From: Chamaecrista fasciculata
Lineage: Eukaryota; Streptophyta; Magnoliopsida; Fabales; Fabaceae
Direction of reading: 5' to 3'
Length of the DNA: 64,000 nucleotides
Assembly (NCBI GenBank): GCA_003254925.1
Contig: QANZ01052689.1
Location: forward strand, 68,062 to 132,061
This document shows, one piece after another, positions 1 to 9,627 of this stretch. How positions within the stretch are numbered: the stretch's first letter is position 1; every line of letters starts with the position of its first letter. The position numbers and the translations under genes are program-made. The notes below the pieces were generated by a model, which did not search any database, was not told where the DNA came from, and worked only from the letters and a program-made list of their open reading frames with translations.

Positions 1-225
1 CTCTCGAGAAGCATCTAGTGCATGTATCTCTATACACCGAGGTCATGCTGGTCTTAGTTCATTTACGTTCCCACGTGAATGATCGACCAGGGACAGTTTT
101 AGATTAATTATCTTATAATTAATCAAGGACGCTATCATAGTAAACACGCTAATAATATGATAACAACATAATTTATCTCTATAAATTAATCAAAAATACA
201 TATGTTCAAATAACATATAAACAAA

Positions 226-2812
226 ATGATTGGCCCTAGGGCACAATCTCCATCAGTGGCGTCCTCGTCCCATGTTCTGGGAGGGTTTGACCAGATGACT
301 ATTGCCTCCTCCTCGTCTACATCGACGGAAATTCGCGAGATGTTATCTCCGAACGCGGAATTGGCGCCCATGGACGAGGAATCTTCTACACCCGAGGCCT
401 CGGGCGGTGCGTCTGTTCCTATTTGGGCGTCCATAGGAGAAGGTAACCCTCAGCAAACAATCTATGGTGAGGAAGTTGATTTCCAGGCTCATCCGGAGTG
501 GTTCCTTTGCCAAAACAAAAAGTTTGCCAATGTTCCCTGGGTTAAGGGTGCTGAGACAGCGCCATGCGGCCCTCATAGGGCCGAAGTTATGAGGAATGCG
601 CGTCCCGTAGTTGACTGGCGTCGTCAAAGACCCAACGAGAAGGTAGAGAAAGGGCATTTGGAACTGACGAACGACACTGTGAAAGAGTACTACACCTGGC
701 TCTTTGGCGTGGACTATCTCAAGCATCTCAACCAAGAGCTGATGGCGTCCTCGCCCCGTCGCCAATCTTCGGGTTGCAAGATTTCTAAGCTAAGTCATTT
801 GAATGACGCGCCTGGCATGTTCTATACTGACGGAAGGGGTTTCCTAATTTGCGAGCACGCTCTCAAAGGTTGTGACATTGAGATGCCCTTCAACCTGGCG
901 GTCACGGACCTTCTAGCCATCATGAACATCTCTCCAATACAAATTAGTGCCAACTGTTGGCGCATCCTCCTGGGCTTCATTTCCAAATGCAAGAGGGATG
1001 GCGTCGTCGCAACCGCTCGATTGTTTCTCCACTTCTTCTATCCACGTTGGGTGGACAACTGCTTCATTTCCTATTACAAACGCCCAAGGCGCCCCCAGAT
1101 TCTAAATCACGCTGTCAGCAACCCCAAGGAGTGGCAGTACAAATTTGTCTTTATTAAGGAGTCCGGGTCTGAACAGCCTTTCTGGGTTCGTGCGTCAAAT
1201 GAGCGCGCCATGTTCCCCTTATCATGGAGGAGGCCTCGCCTTGGGCCTTTCGAATGCAACTGGAGGGATTTGACCGTTAACGAACGCCTAGCATCGTTGT
1301 GGTTGATCACCACGCACCTTTTTGACCCTAAGTGTTGTATGTTTCTCTTCATTTTTGCATGATACTCCCTTTCCTTGTGACATTTTTTAACCCTTTGCTC
1401 TGCATGTTTTAGTGATGGAGGCTTCCTTAGCGGACGTCATCGGATCCAAACGCCCCTGCGGGGACAAAGGGAAAGAGAAGGTGGTGGCCACCTCTAAGAA
1501 GCAATCTGCTACCGCTCCCAGGAAGCCAGGGAATCTCACTATCCGCGAGCCCTCGGCGGCTTCGCGTCCTCCCACCAAACCCATCAGAGGGAAGGAAACT
1601 GCTGCTGCAGCCAAGGATGGGGAGGCGGCGACGAGGAAGTGCGCGCGCCCTATTGTCGAAGTCCCTCTAATCCCTGCAGCCCCGGAGGCCAGCGACTTTA
1701 GTGCTCTCGAGGTTCTCTCCAACTGCCTTTCAGAGGCGGCGACGGTGAAGCGAGATGACCTGGCGAGGGCGTCTACAGAAAACACTCGGGACCCTGCCGA
1801 GGAGACCGCCCAATTCCTGTTGGCCGCTGGGCTGCGAGTGTTGGCCAATAGCATCTCTAGAAAAGACCTGATTTCCGAGAGAGATGCCACACGCGAGGAC
1901 ACTAAGAAGCTGCGTCGCACTGTCGAGGAGCTGACAGATGAGCTGAATGTGACTAAGGCCTCACAGGATTCCCTCACGACCGGTTACGAACGGAGGGGCA
2001 AGCAACTGGAGGAAGCTATTGGCATCTTTAACCAGCTCAACGAGAGAGTGGCCAGTCTGGAGGCCGAGGTGTAGCAACGTAAAGACCACTTTGCCTCCTT
2101 CAAGGAGTTAGCCCTAAGGCAGGTCAAGTGGAGGGGTTCCCGCTACAACTACATAGGCTTCAAGAACGCCATCAAACAGCTGAGGTTACTCAACCCCAAC
2201 CTGGATACCACCGGGATCTGCCCAAATAAGGTGGTTGAGGGTAGGCTCATCCGAGACCCTATAGACGCCGACCCCGCAGTGAGAATCGGTCGAATGCTTG
2301 AGAATTACACACTGAAGGGGTACGAGTCCGGAGGTGACGACGAGTTCCCTTGGTTTCCCAACGAAGTGGTTCCCCTTCCTAGGGAAGGAGATCAGGGAGC
2401 CGAAAACGCCTTAGCCTCTGGCGATGTCGGTCCTCGCGGAGCTGATGGTAAGAGCCTCACTGCAGAGAACGACGCCCCGGGTGACAACGCCGCAGATGAG
2501 ACTGCGATTAATGCTGCAGATGAGAACGCCCCTACAGGTGAGGGTGCCGAGGGAGCTCCAGACGCTACCACAACTGAGGATGCCCCGCTGCTTCTTAGGC
2601 CTGCGCGCCTATGTTTATTTCGGTTTTGGGCCTGCGTGCCCTTTAAATTATTTTTGACTGATTGTGGCCTTGACGCCACTTTTAACTTGACATTGTATGG
2701 CCTTGGTGCCATTTTCGGATATTTGGGCGTTGGCTCCCATAATTTTATGCTATTTTTTTTAGCCATTTTCCTTTGTTCCTTGCTTCGCATATCATACTTG
2801 AGTTATCCATGA
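226..2812 (+). pseudogene. Antisense accessory ORF block of the gypsy fossil (plant gypsy-type transposon domain)
   Basis: This is an open, codon-like block antisense to the integrase. The first part (226-1362) has the look of the plant 'putative gypsy type transposon' domain: a YTDG-x-GF segment, then PF and a Pro-x-Gln-x(4)-Asn-x-Trp pattern followed by hydrophobic and charged residues. The middle part (1412-2074) is Lys/Ala-rich and then turns into a heptad-like coiled coil (LRRTVEELTDEL and onward). The last part (2231-2812) ends in an Asp/Glu/Ala-rich low-complexity tail. Consensus splice-like signals lie between the first two parts; such ORFs are often annotated with introns. The function is unknown. 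Base composition is richer in GC than the host spacers. The copy is treated as a fossil. Confidence 0.65.
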
Positions 2813-3093
2813 TTCAATTATCGTATTGTTTGCACGCTAAGGTGCTGCCTCGCGATGGGCACGCTTCGAGCGTTTTGCGTATCATACGCTAAGTTTTTGA
2901 CTAGTCATCCAAGGGAGGGACGGTCTGCATGGTTGGTGAGTGCCATACTCACAAGGCTCCTTCGAGGGCCTTTTCGTTGCTGTTCCGAGGGCGTCCCCTC
3001 GAGCAACGTTATTATTATCAACACTTAGTGTCGAAAAGAAAAAATGTATTTCGTTGATGTAAAATCTCAGTACAATTGGCTCAGGGGCCTTCT

Positions 3094-3834
3094 TTAGTTA
3101 TTACAAAGCTTCCTTACTGGGGGAAATAAAATTTGTTTTGCCATGTTCCAAGCGTTTGGAAGTGGCTTGGCTTCGAAGGTCTCCAGCTTGAAGGCGTTCC
3201 AAGGTAGGGCTTCTACAACCCTATAGGGGCCCTCCCAGTTTGGTCCTAGCTTTCCGTGTCTAGGGTCTTTCCTCTTGTTCTCCACAGTTCTGTGCACCAA
3301 GTCCCCTACTTTAAGGGTTCTGTGTTTGATTTTGGAGTCATGGTATTTCTTAACCATTTGGTTGTAGGCAGCTTGTCTGATGGCTGCAGCTTCTCTTCTT
3401 TCTTCCAAGCTATCCAGCTCTTCAAGTCTGGAGTTGGCGTCATTGGTACTTGGGTAGTTGACTATCCTCTCGGTTGGGACGTTCACTTCAGCAGGTATCA
3501 CTGCTTCATGCCAATATGCCAAGGCGAAGGGTGTCTCCTTCGTGGCTGTTTGTTCTGTGGTCCTGTATGACCATAATACTGAGGGGAGTTCATCAACCCA
3601 TCTTCCCTTAACTGACTCCAGTCTCTTCTTGATTCCTTGTATGATGATCCTGTTGGCCAATTCAACTTGGCCATTTATGGCAGGATGCTCTACCGATGTG
3701 GTTTTGTGGTGAATTTTCCAAGTCCTGCAGAAGTTTTGGAATTTCTTGCTCGTGAATTGAGCGCCGTTGTCAGATATCAGCGTGTTTGGGACGCCAAACC
3801 TGGTGATGATATTCTGCCACAGGAATTTTTCCAT
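3094..3834 (-). pseudogene. Ty3/gypsy integrase, later part (fossil)
   Basis: The translated segment shows the gypsy integrase core: a DNGAQF block (second catalytic Asp region), a later 'EHPAINGQVELANR' block carrying the Glu region, and the downstream 'WVDELPSVLWSYRTT' and 'ETPFALAYWHEAVIPAEV' blocks. A C-terminal 'LKVGDLVHR...GPYRVVEAL' chromatin-tether/SH3-like region follows. Integrase inserts element cDNA into the host genome. Here it is only part of the original pol, and sequence to the right of about 3865 is unrelated. It belongs with the antisense ORF block at 226-2812. Confidence 0.9.
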
Positions 3835-3865
3835 GTGTTTATTATTGGGCCTATATTAATGTGAT

Positions 3866-4447
3866 TTAGACATTAGATGAGTGTTTATTATTGGGAAAAA
3901 ACGCACAACAAAATACAAATGAAATAAAGAACAACTTATTGGGCTTTTCAATGTGTATATTAGTATATAATTAAGTGTAGAAAATAATAAAAAATGAAAT
4001 GAGAAGCCCAAATTTATTAAAAAAAAAACAATCTACAAACCAATCTAGTGAGTAAACAAAAAAAAAAAAAGCAAATGGGTTGGCGAGCCCTGCAAACTCG
4101 CACTAAAACGAGCCGGGCTACAAAAATATTAGCCTGTTCTCAAAATGGGCCAACGCAGCTCAGCCCGCATAATCTGAACCCGTAGCGAACCAACCCGTAC
4201 GACCGAGTTGGCCCGTTTTGACGTACTTATTGAGCGTGTGGTAAAAATTTGAAAGCAAAAGAAGTTTAAAATTTTATTTGAATTTGTCTCTAAATTGGAC
4301 AAATAACACATTTGAGTGAGAACTAAAAAACTTTAAAGATAAAATTTTCAAAGAAACAAATTATATATTTAAAATCTACTTATTGAGATGAGTCCAACCA
4401 TAAAAGTTTTGTCCAAAAATTTTATTCATAGAAATGTGAGTTCTAAG
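3866..4447. other. Spacer without a recognised gene
   Basis: AT-rich spacer with A-runs and a short GC-richer stretch (about 4080-4220, Gly/Pro-like codons by chance). I see no ORF, RNA gene or clear repeat end in it. Confidence 0.5.
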
Positions 4448-4953
4448 CATTGTTCTGAAAACTGGACAATATTGGTCGGTCGGACCGCGAACCAGCCAAT
4501 GATCCGGTCTGAGTTGGCTATAAAACCGCCATAGTAAAGAACCGGTCAATAACTGGATGAACCGGGAAAACCGGCCTGAACCAAACGGTTTTGGTATTGA
4601 ACCAGTTCAGGCTTTTTTTTTTTTAACTTTTTTGAATTAAAATGATGTTATTTTAAAGGATTTTTTTTCTTTTTACCTTTAAATTCAAAATAATAAGCTA
4701 TTTAGTAGTTTTCACTTTAATATTTAATCTTTTATCCTTCTAATTTTCATTTTCTTACTCAATCAAGCTTAAATTTAAAAAAATTATTATATATTTTTAA
4801 TATTTATTAGTATATTTTTATTATATTAAATTATATATATATCTTTATTTATTTAATTATTAACAATTCGACCCAGTTGAACTTCGATTGGACCATTGAA
4901 CCTTGAACCTCTACTCCGGGCGGTTCAATGGCCGGTCCGGTTTTAAAACTTTG
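4448..4953. mobile_element. Non-autonomous hAT-like element, about 506 bp
   Basis: The ends are imperfect inverted repeats. The left begins CATTGTTCTGAAAACTGGAC; the right, read on the other strand, begins CAAAGTTTTAAAACCGGACC. The flanking 8-mers GTTCTAAG (4440-4447) and GTTCTGGG (4954-4961) agree at 6 of 8 positions, fitting an aged hAT 8-bp target duplication. The subterminal regions are rich in ACCGG/CCGGTT motifs and the core is AT-rich. Relatives lie at 14069-14816, 35395-35812 (opposite orientation) and 50262-50447. There is no transposase. Confidence 0.65.
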
Positions 4954-5082
4954 GTTCTGGGGGACTTTTTGTGAAAAGATTGAAATATTTCTGGGCAAAG
5001 CTATGATTTCAGCCTTAAAATTCAGCATCAAAACTCCTTTTATGCCCCCCTAACTTTCTGAAATTGCAAAACAACCCCATTG

Positions 5083-5163
5083 CACTTATAAACCCTAGCA
5101 TTCGACTCGCACTTATAAACCCTAGCATTCGACTCGCACTTATAAACCCTAGCATTCGACTCG
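5083..5163 (+). promoter_or_regulatory. Three tandem 27-bp units with TATA/telo-box motif (fibrillarin promoter)
   Basis: Three perfect head-to-tail copies of a 27-bp unit lie at 5083-5109, 5110-5136 and 5137-5163. Each contains TATAAACCCTA, which merges a TATA-like box with the telo-box AAACCCTA. Telo-boxes are known near transcription starts of plant translation and ribosome-biogenesis genes. The array ends about 320 bp before the fibrillarin ATG. Just downstream, a likely 5'-UTR intron runs from the GTATGT near 5235 to the AG near 5436. The regulatory role is inferred from motif and position. Confidence 0.75.
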
Positions 5164-5485
5164 CAGACGGTGTCGACGACAGCCGGCGAGCAACCACAGC
5201 TCGCCGTTTTCTCCTCCTCATTCTTTCTCTTGGGTATGTCTTCATTTTCTTTTTTCTCTCATTTTCTTCTTAGTTTGAATCCAAACAAATTTTCTGATCT
5301 TATCGTGAGTTTCCATGGGTTTTGAGTGGCATTTCCCATCCTGAGAAACTCTAAACAATTAGTTGGGTTGTTTGAAACATCATCATCATTGTTCTTGGTG
5401 AATTCCTCCTCATTTTAGTGCTGATCATTATTGTAGGCTTAGCAGTCAAGACGCCGTTCAACCCTCAAGCTCTAAGCTCGTAAAG

Positions 5486-8400
5486 ATGGCTCCTCCCCGC
5501 GGTAATTGATCAAGTTTCATATACCCTTTTGTTTTCCTTATCATTTCTCTTTGCTGCAGTGTTGGATTACTTGATTAATGCTTCTGCGACTCTTGTTTTT
5601 CTTTCACAAATGATGCACTGAATATATATAGTTTCAAAGTTCGATTTCATTCTACTAGTTTTCTTTTCTCTCTCCATTTGACTGCTAATGAAATTGGTTA
5701 TAGTTCCGTTTTCTTCCATATTTCCTTTCTTTCAAAAATGTCACACTATCGAAGTAATGTTTCGGACTTTGTTTTGTTCTGGATGTTTAGTGTTTATAAA
5801 GCTTGAAAGTATGAGTTCCTTATGCTTGTTTTTTAGTTTTTATAAAGCCTTGAAGTATGAGTTCATTGTGCTGGTTTTTCAGTGTTTGGCTGTCAATGAA
5901 ATGGGTTGTTGTATATTCAAAGTTACATTTATCAAGTATCTAAAAGTTGAGCGCGCGTGGATTTTTATTTTTTTCTCACTTTTGGTAGTTTACTGTTTTC
6001 AATTGCATTTACTATGTAGCATCATTTCTTGTTCTAATGTTGTAAATCTAAGCAGGTCGTGGTGGTGGTGGAGGATTCAGGGGCAGAGGGGATGCAGGAC
6101 GTGGAGGCAGAGGTGGAGGGAGAGGTTTTGGAGGAAGAGGATCTGACATGAAAGCTCGTGGTGGTGGACGTGGAGGTCGGGGTGGTCGTGGAGGCGGTCA
6201 AGGTGGTCGCGGAGGAGGTAGAGGTGGGATGAAAGGAGGAAGCAAGGTTGTGATTGAGCCTCATAGACATGAAGGAATATTCATTGCTAAGGGAAAAGAA
6301 GATGCCCTTGTTACAAAGAATTTAGTTCCTGGTGAAGCTGTTTACAATGAGAAAAGAATCACCGTGCAGGTTATTTCCTTTCTATTTCTCATTAAGTATT
6401 AATGTTTGGTAGTTTTTATTATCTTAATTACAAATTTGCTTATGCCTTTATGGATATCTGCAATGGGTACAAGTATTAAATTATGGCTTAGTCATGTAAT
6501 TTACAAGTTAAAACTTTAAGCTTATGTTTTAGTACTAGGCTCTCTTTATATACTTTGAACTGTGTCAGCTTTTGTTTAGCTCTTTGCCATCTGTTCTCCG
6601 GGATTATTCCATTTTGGAGTGGATGGTCAATAGAGGGCAACACATAAATGCTTACATGCCTTTCTTTTAATGTTTAAGCTCTATATTACATTATATGCTG
6701 GCTCTAAACACTCAATATAATACAGAATGAGGATGGTTCCAAAGTTGAGTACCGAGTGTGGAACCCTTTTCGCTCCAAGTTGGCTTCTGCTATCCTTGGT
6801 GGAGTTGACAATATATGGATTGTAAGATTCTTTAGTTTCTCAGTATGTACTATTATTTGGACTTCTATTCCTAATACTGTTGCTGACATATATATTTTCA
6901 TTGCATTTGTAATGAAGAAACCCGGTGCCCGAGTTCTTTACCTAGGAGCTGCTTCTGGTACTACTGTCTCTCATGTTTCTGACATTGTTGGACCAGTAAG
7001 TACCGCTTGGAATTTTCCTCATGTTTATATGTCAAGTTGGGTAGACCTGATTTATATGTACTTTTCTGTTTGTAGACTGGAGTTGTCTATGCAGTAGAAT
7101 TTTCCCACAGAAGTGGCCGAGACTTAGTCAACATGGCAAAGAAGCGTACTAATGTTATACCCATTATTGAAGATGCTAGACATCCTGCCAAATACAGGAT
7201 GTTGGTCGGCATGGTCGATGTGATATTTTCTGATGTTGCTCAGCCTGATCAGGTTTGGTTTAAGTTTATTTGACAGGATTTAAGGGCAAAAAAGATCTTA
7301 CTATATTATGTTTATATGTTATTGGGTTTATTGATAACATATTATTTCTCCGTGCAATATTCATCGGAATATTTTAAATGGTTACCTTTTTCTAAATTTG
7401 AAAATTTTATTCTGTTTAATTCTAAGTGTGCATCTGCTAAATTTTATTAGAAATTTGTTTCTTCGAGCATATTTTCAGTTCTTGATGCTCTTTGTATTGG
7501 ATGAGCTTACTCGGATTCCCCTTCAAGACATCTTGGATGATGCAGACCCGAGTTTGTTTTTTCTTTATGTATTTTATTGAGTTTTTGATGCATCAATCTG
7601 TGTTTGTGTGAATATGCATTTTCAAGTACTTGAGGCTCTGTGCATAGGATGAGCTTTACTCGGATTCCCCTTCAAGACATCTTGAATGATGCAGACCCGA
7701 GTTTCTGATGCACATCAAATTCTTTATTTCTTTTATGTATTTTGTAGTTTTTGATGCATCAATCTGTGTTTGTGTGTGTTTCTTTTCTTTCTTGCTTTAC
7801 ATTGTTGTATTTATATTTCTTTTTCCTTTGAGGAGCTTTGTATTTTGGTTGTGAGATTTGCACATACTTATATTTACTGAGCAGTAATTTTATCTGTTAC
7901 TAAAATATTCTGTGCACAACCCGCCAAGGCGCCAACTTAGTGTGTTCATACAATGTCTAAATATCCAATTTTATTCTCTCTCTCTTGCAACCTTTTGCAG
8001 GCAAGAATTCTTGGGCTGAACGCTTCATATTATTTGAAAGCTGGAGGTCATTTTGTTATTTCAATTAAGGTTTGTTCAGATACCTAATAATTTATCTTGT
8101 TATTAATATTAATTTTATAGAATCATGGTCCTCTTTCATCGTGCCTTTTGTTCATAGTTCAGTTAGGTTTTACCATTTTATCACAATATGCCGTGTCAAC
8201 CCTTGTGTGAGGGGTTTCTAAATGAACTTTGGATTTCGTTTTATAAATTTGATTTAGAAGGGTGTAAACAAGATAAGTGGAGAGAATTTTTCAGGTGATT
8301 GACGGGGAGTGAGGACTAATTCATATTCCTGTTAATCTTTTAAGTCTAAAGTTAAATAGGCTTAACAACTAGGGACCCAAGTGGTAGTATTGTTACATCA

Positions 8401-8637
8401 GAATCAAGAGCCTTCTGAGTTTTGCAACCCATGTTCACTTAATTTTCTTGTGCATGATAGGCTAACTGCATAGACTCGACGGTCCCGGCCACAGCAGTAT
8501 TTGCTAGTGAAGTTAACAAGCTGAGGGCAGATCAATTTAAGCCCACCGAGCAAGTGACCCTTGAGCCATATGAACGAGACCATGCTTGTGTGGTTGGTGG
8601 ATACAGAGTGAGCAAAAAGAAAAAAGATAACGAGTAA
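5486..8637 (+). CDS. FIB2: Fibrillarin, rRNA 2'-O-methyltransferase of box C/D snoRNPs
   Basis: Seven coding exons with GT-AG introns: 5486-5501, 6056-6369, 6726-6821, 6918-6995, 7076-7252, 8001-8069 and 8461-8637. They total 927 nt, or 308 aa, the usual plant length. The start [13 protein letters not shown] leads into a Gly/Arg-rich (GAR) domain of about 60 residues, typical of nucleolar targeting. The methyltransferase domain follows, with the SAM-binding loop [14 protein letters not shown] in exon 4, '[14 protein letters not shown]' in exon 5 and '[12 protein letters not shown]' at its end. The C-terminus is '[11 protein letters not shown]'. The protein methylates rRNA in the nucleolus, guided by C/D snoRNAs. 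Intron 5 contains such a snoRNA (7640-7713). No frame breaks are seen. The tandem telo-box array and a probable 5'-UTR intron lie upstream. Choice of the FIB2 symbol over FIB1 is arbitrary. Confidence 0.95.
7486..7556 (+). pseudogene. Decayed upstream copy of the U60-type snoRNA
   Basis: This copy shares the C-box region (GGATGAG at 7499-7505), the full guide TCGGATTCCCCTT (7511-7523) and the C'-like segment with the snoRNA at 7640-7713. It lacks the CTGA D box and the 3' half of the terminal stem: about 25 bases present in the downstream copy are missing after CCCGAGTTT. The flanks are duplicated too (about 7469-7611 against 7613-7775), so this is a local tandem duplication inside intron 5. 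Without box D and the stem it should not form a stable snoRNP. Confidence 0.75.
7640..7713 (+). ncRNA. U60: Box C/D snoRNA, U60 (SNORD60) type, in fibrillarin intron 5
   Basis: 74 nt. The terminal stem is GTGCA (7640-7644) with TGCAC (7709-7713). The C box AGGATGA (7646-7652) has one mismatch to RTGATGA. The guide TCGGATTCCCCTT (7660-7672) is complementary to AAGGGGAATCCGA, which I recall from the conserved 25S/28S rRNA site served by U60. A C'-like ATGATG lies at about 7686-7691 and the D box CTGA at 7705-7708. U60 is known from a fibrillarin intron in Arabidopsis, so the location supports the call. Expected role: it guides 2'-O-methylation of a G in 25S rRNA by fibrillarin, made by intron processing. 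The D' box is degenerate. Confidence 0.85.
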
Positions 8638-8706
8638 ATTGCATCCTGGTATATTTAATTAGTTTTACATTTCTAGTTTCTTTTCCTGAGTTTTGCACTT
8701 GATGCC

Positions 8707-8774
8707 CCTTTTCTTCTTTCCTTCTCTTTGAGTAGATCTGCCTTTTCTTCTTTCCTTCTCTTTGAGTAGATCTG
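8707..8774 (+). repeat. Two tandem 34-bp pyrimidine-rich units after fibrillarin
   Basis: A 34-bp unit (CCTTTTCTTCTTTCC... ending GAGTAGATCTG) occurs twice, head to tail, at 8707-8740 and 8741-8774. It starts about 70 bp after the stop codon, so it probably lies in the 3' UTR. A recent duplication is likely. Confidence 0.8.
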
Positions 8775-9627
8775 TTATTCTCTGGAAGGTCGAGAAAAAA
8801 TTTATTGCCTCTTTGGATACCAACAGTGTTTATTGTACAATAGATGAAATCCCATTTTGCAGACCAAACATTACTCTGACAATTTTTGTGGTGTTGCCCA
8901 ATGAGCTTGCTTATAATGAATTCCAGAGAATAAATGTTGCTAGCATTTCTTGTTTCAGTGTTCATGTGTAGCATATCTGCTTCTAATTCGTAGTATATAT
9001 AGTCTGAAAACTTGTCCAATCATTAGGAATATTTAGTATAGTTAAATATGTTTCGAAGTCTAATAGGCCTAGGCTACACAATTATTAAATTAACGTCACT
9101 CAGGTTGAACCTGAGAACAAATTTTTAAGAGGCTAAGATGCACATGACTCACCTGAACTTGGGGTCAAGTGTATTTTAAAGTGCATTTTACTTCCCTGAA
9201 CTTCGAAATTGCGTAAAATAATCCCCGAGTTTAAGGTGAGGAATATTAAAGTTGGATCTTGGATGCCATTAGCACTCACCATGAGCTAAGGCATGCGCTT
9301 GACTTTTGTCACTATAGGTAAATAAAATAAACATTTTTTTTTTATAAAAATCTTTTAATAATAAAAATGAATGCCAATGGAGGTTGGGATGGCTTAGGCA
9401 AGAGTTCAAGTGGGACATCACTTATTCATTTGTGTATTTGCCACGTGGCAGGGTTATAGTTAAGTTGCCAGCTATAACTTCACTTTCTCAAAATTATTTT
9501 ATATTTTTATTTTTATATGATTTATTAAATGAATTCTAAATTTGATTCCATAAGAATTTAATATTGGAATCCACAATGACATAATATTGTATCATTTGGA
9601 TTAATATAAAACTTATAATTAATATTA
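8775..9627. other. Fibrillarin 3' flank and spacer
   Basis: The first part is probably 3' UTR. From about 9130 there are short 'cacttccctgaactt' and 'ccccgagtttaag' pieces that resemble degraded TIR-element arms. No gene is seen. Confidence 0.4.

Larger units (their letters stand above)
1..3865 (-). mobile_element. Ty3/gypsy LTR-retrotransposon fossil, Tat/Retand-like (3' part)
   Basis: The minus strand carries the later part of a gypsy integrase (3094-3834). Toward lower coordinates, which is toward the 3' end of the element, a long accessory ORF block lies on the opposite (+) strand (226-2812). An antisense ORF between pol and the 3' LTR is an arrangement I recall for Retand and related Tat-lineage elements. 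Protease, reverse transcriptase, RNase H and both LTRs are not recognisable here, so this is an incomplete, broken copy. The spacer at 2813-3090 is GC-richer than its surroundings and holds short inverted repeats, with no gene seen. No paired LTRs are visible, so age cannot be estimated beyond 'degraded'. The lineage is inferred from gene order and integrase style, not from a tree. Confidence 0.75.

Noticed and set aside
5064-5273. Reading frame with repeated Asn-Pro-Ser-Ile-Arg-Leu units before fibrillarin
   Set aside because: It is the 27-bp promoter repeat (a multiple of 3) read through by chance; the real ATG at 5486 gives the conserved fibrillarin start.
6034-6270. Ser/Thr-rich ORF opposite fibrillarin exon 2
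   Set aside because: It is the antisense shadow of the Gly/Arg-rich domain.
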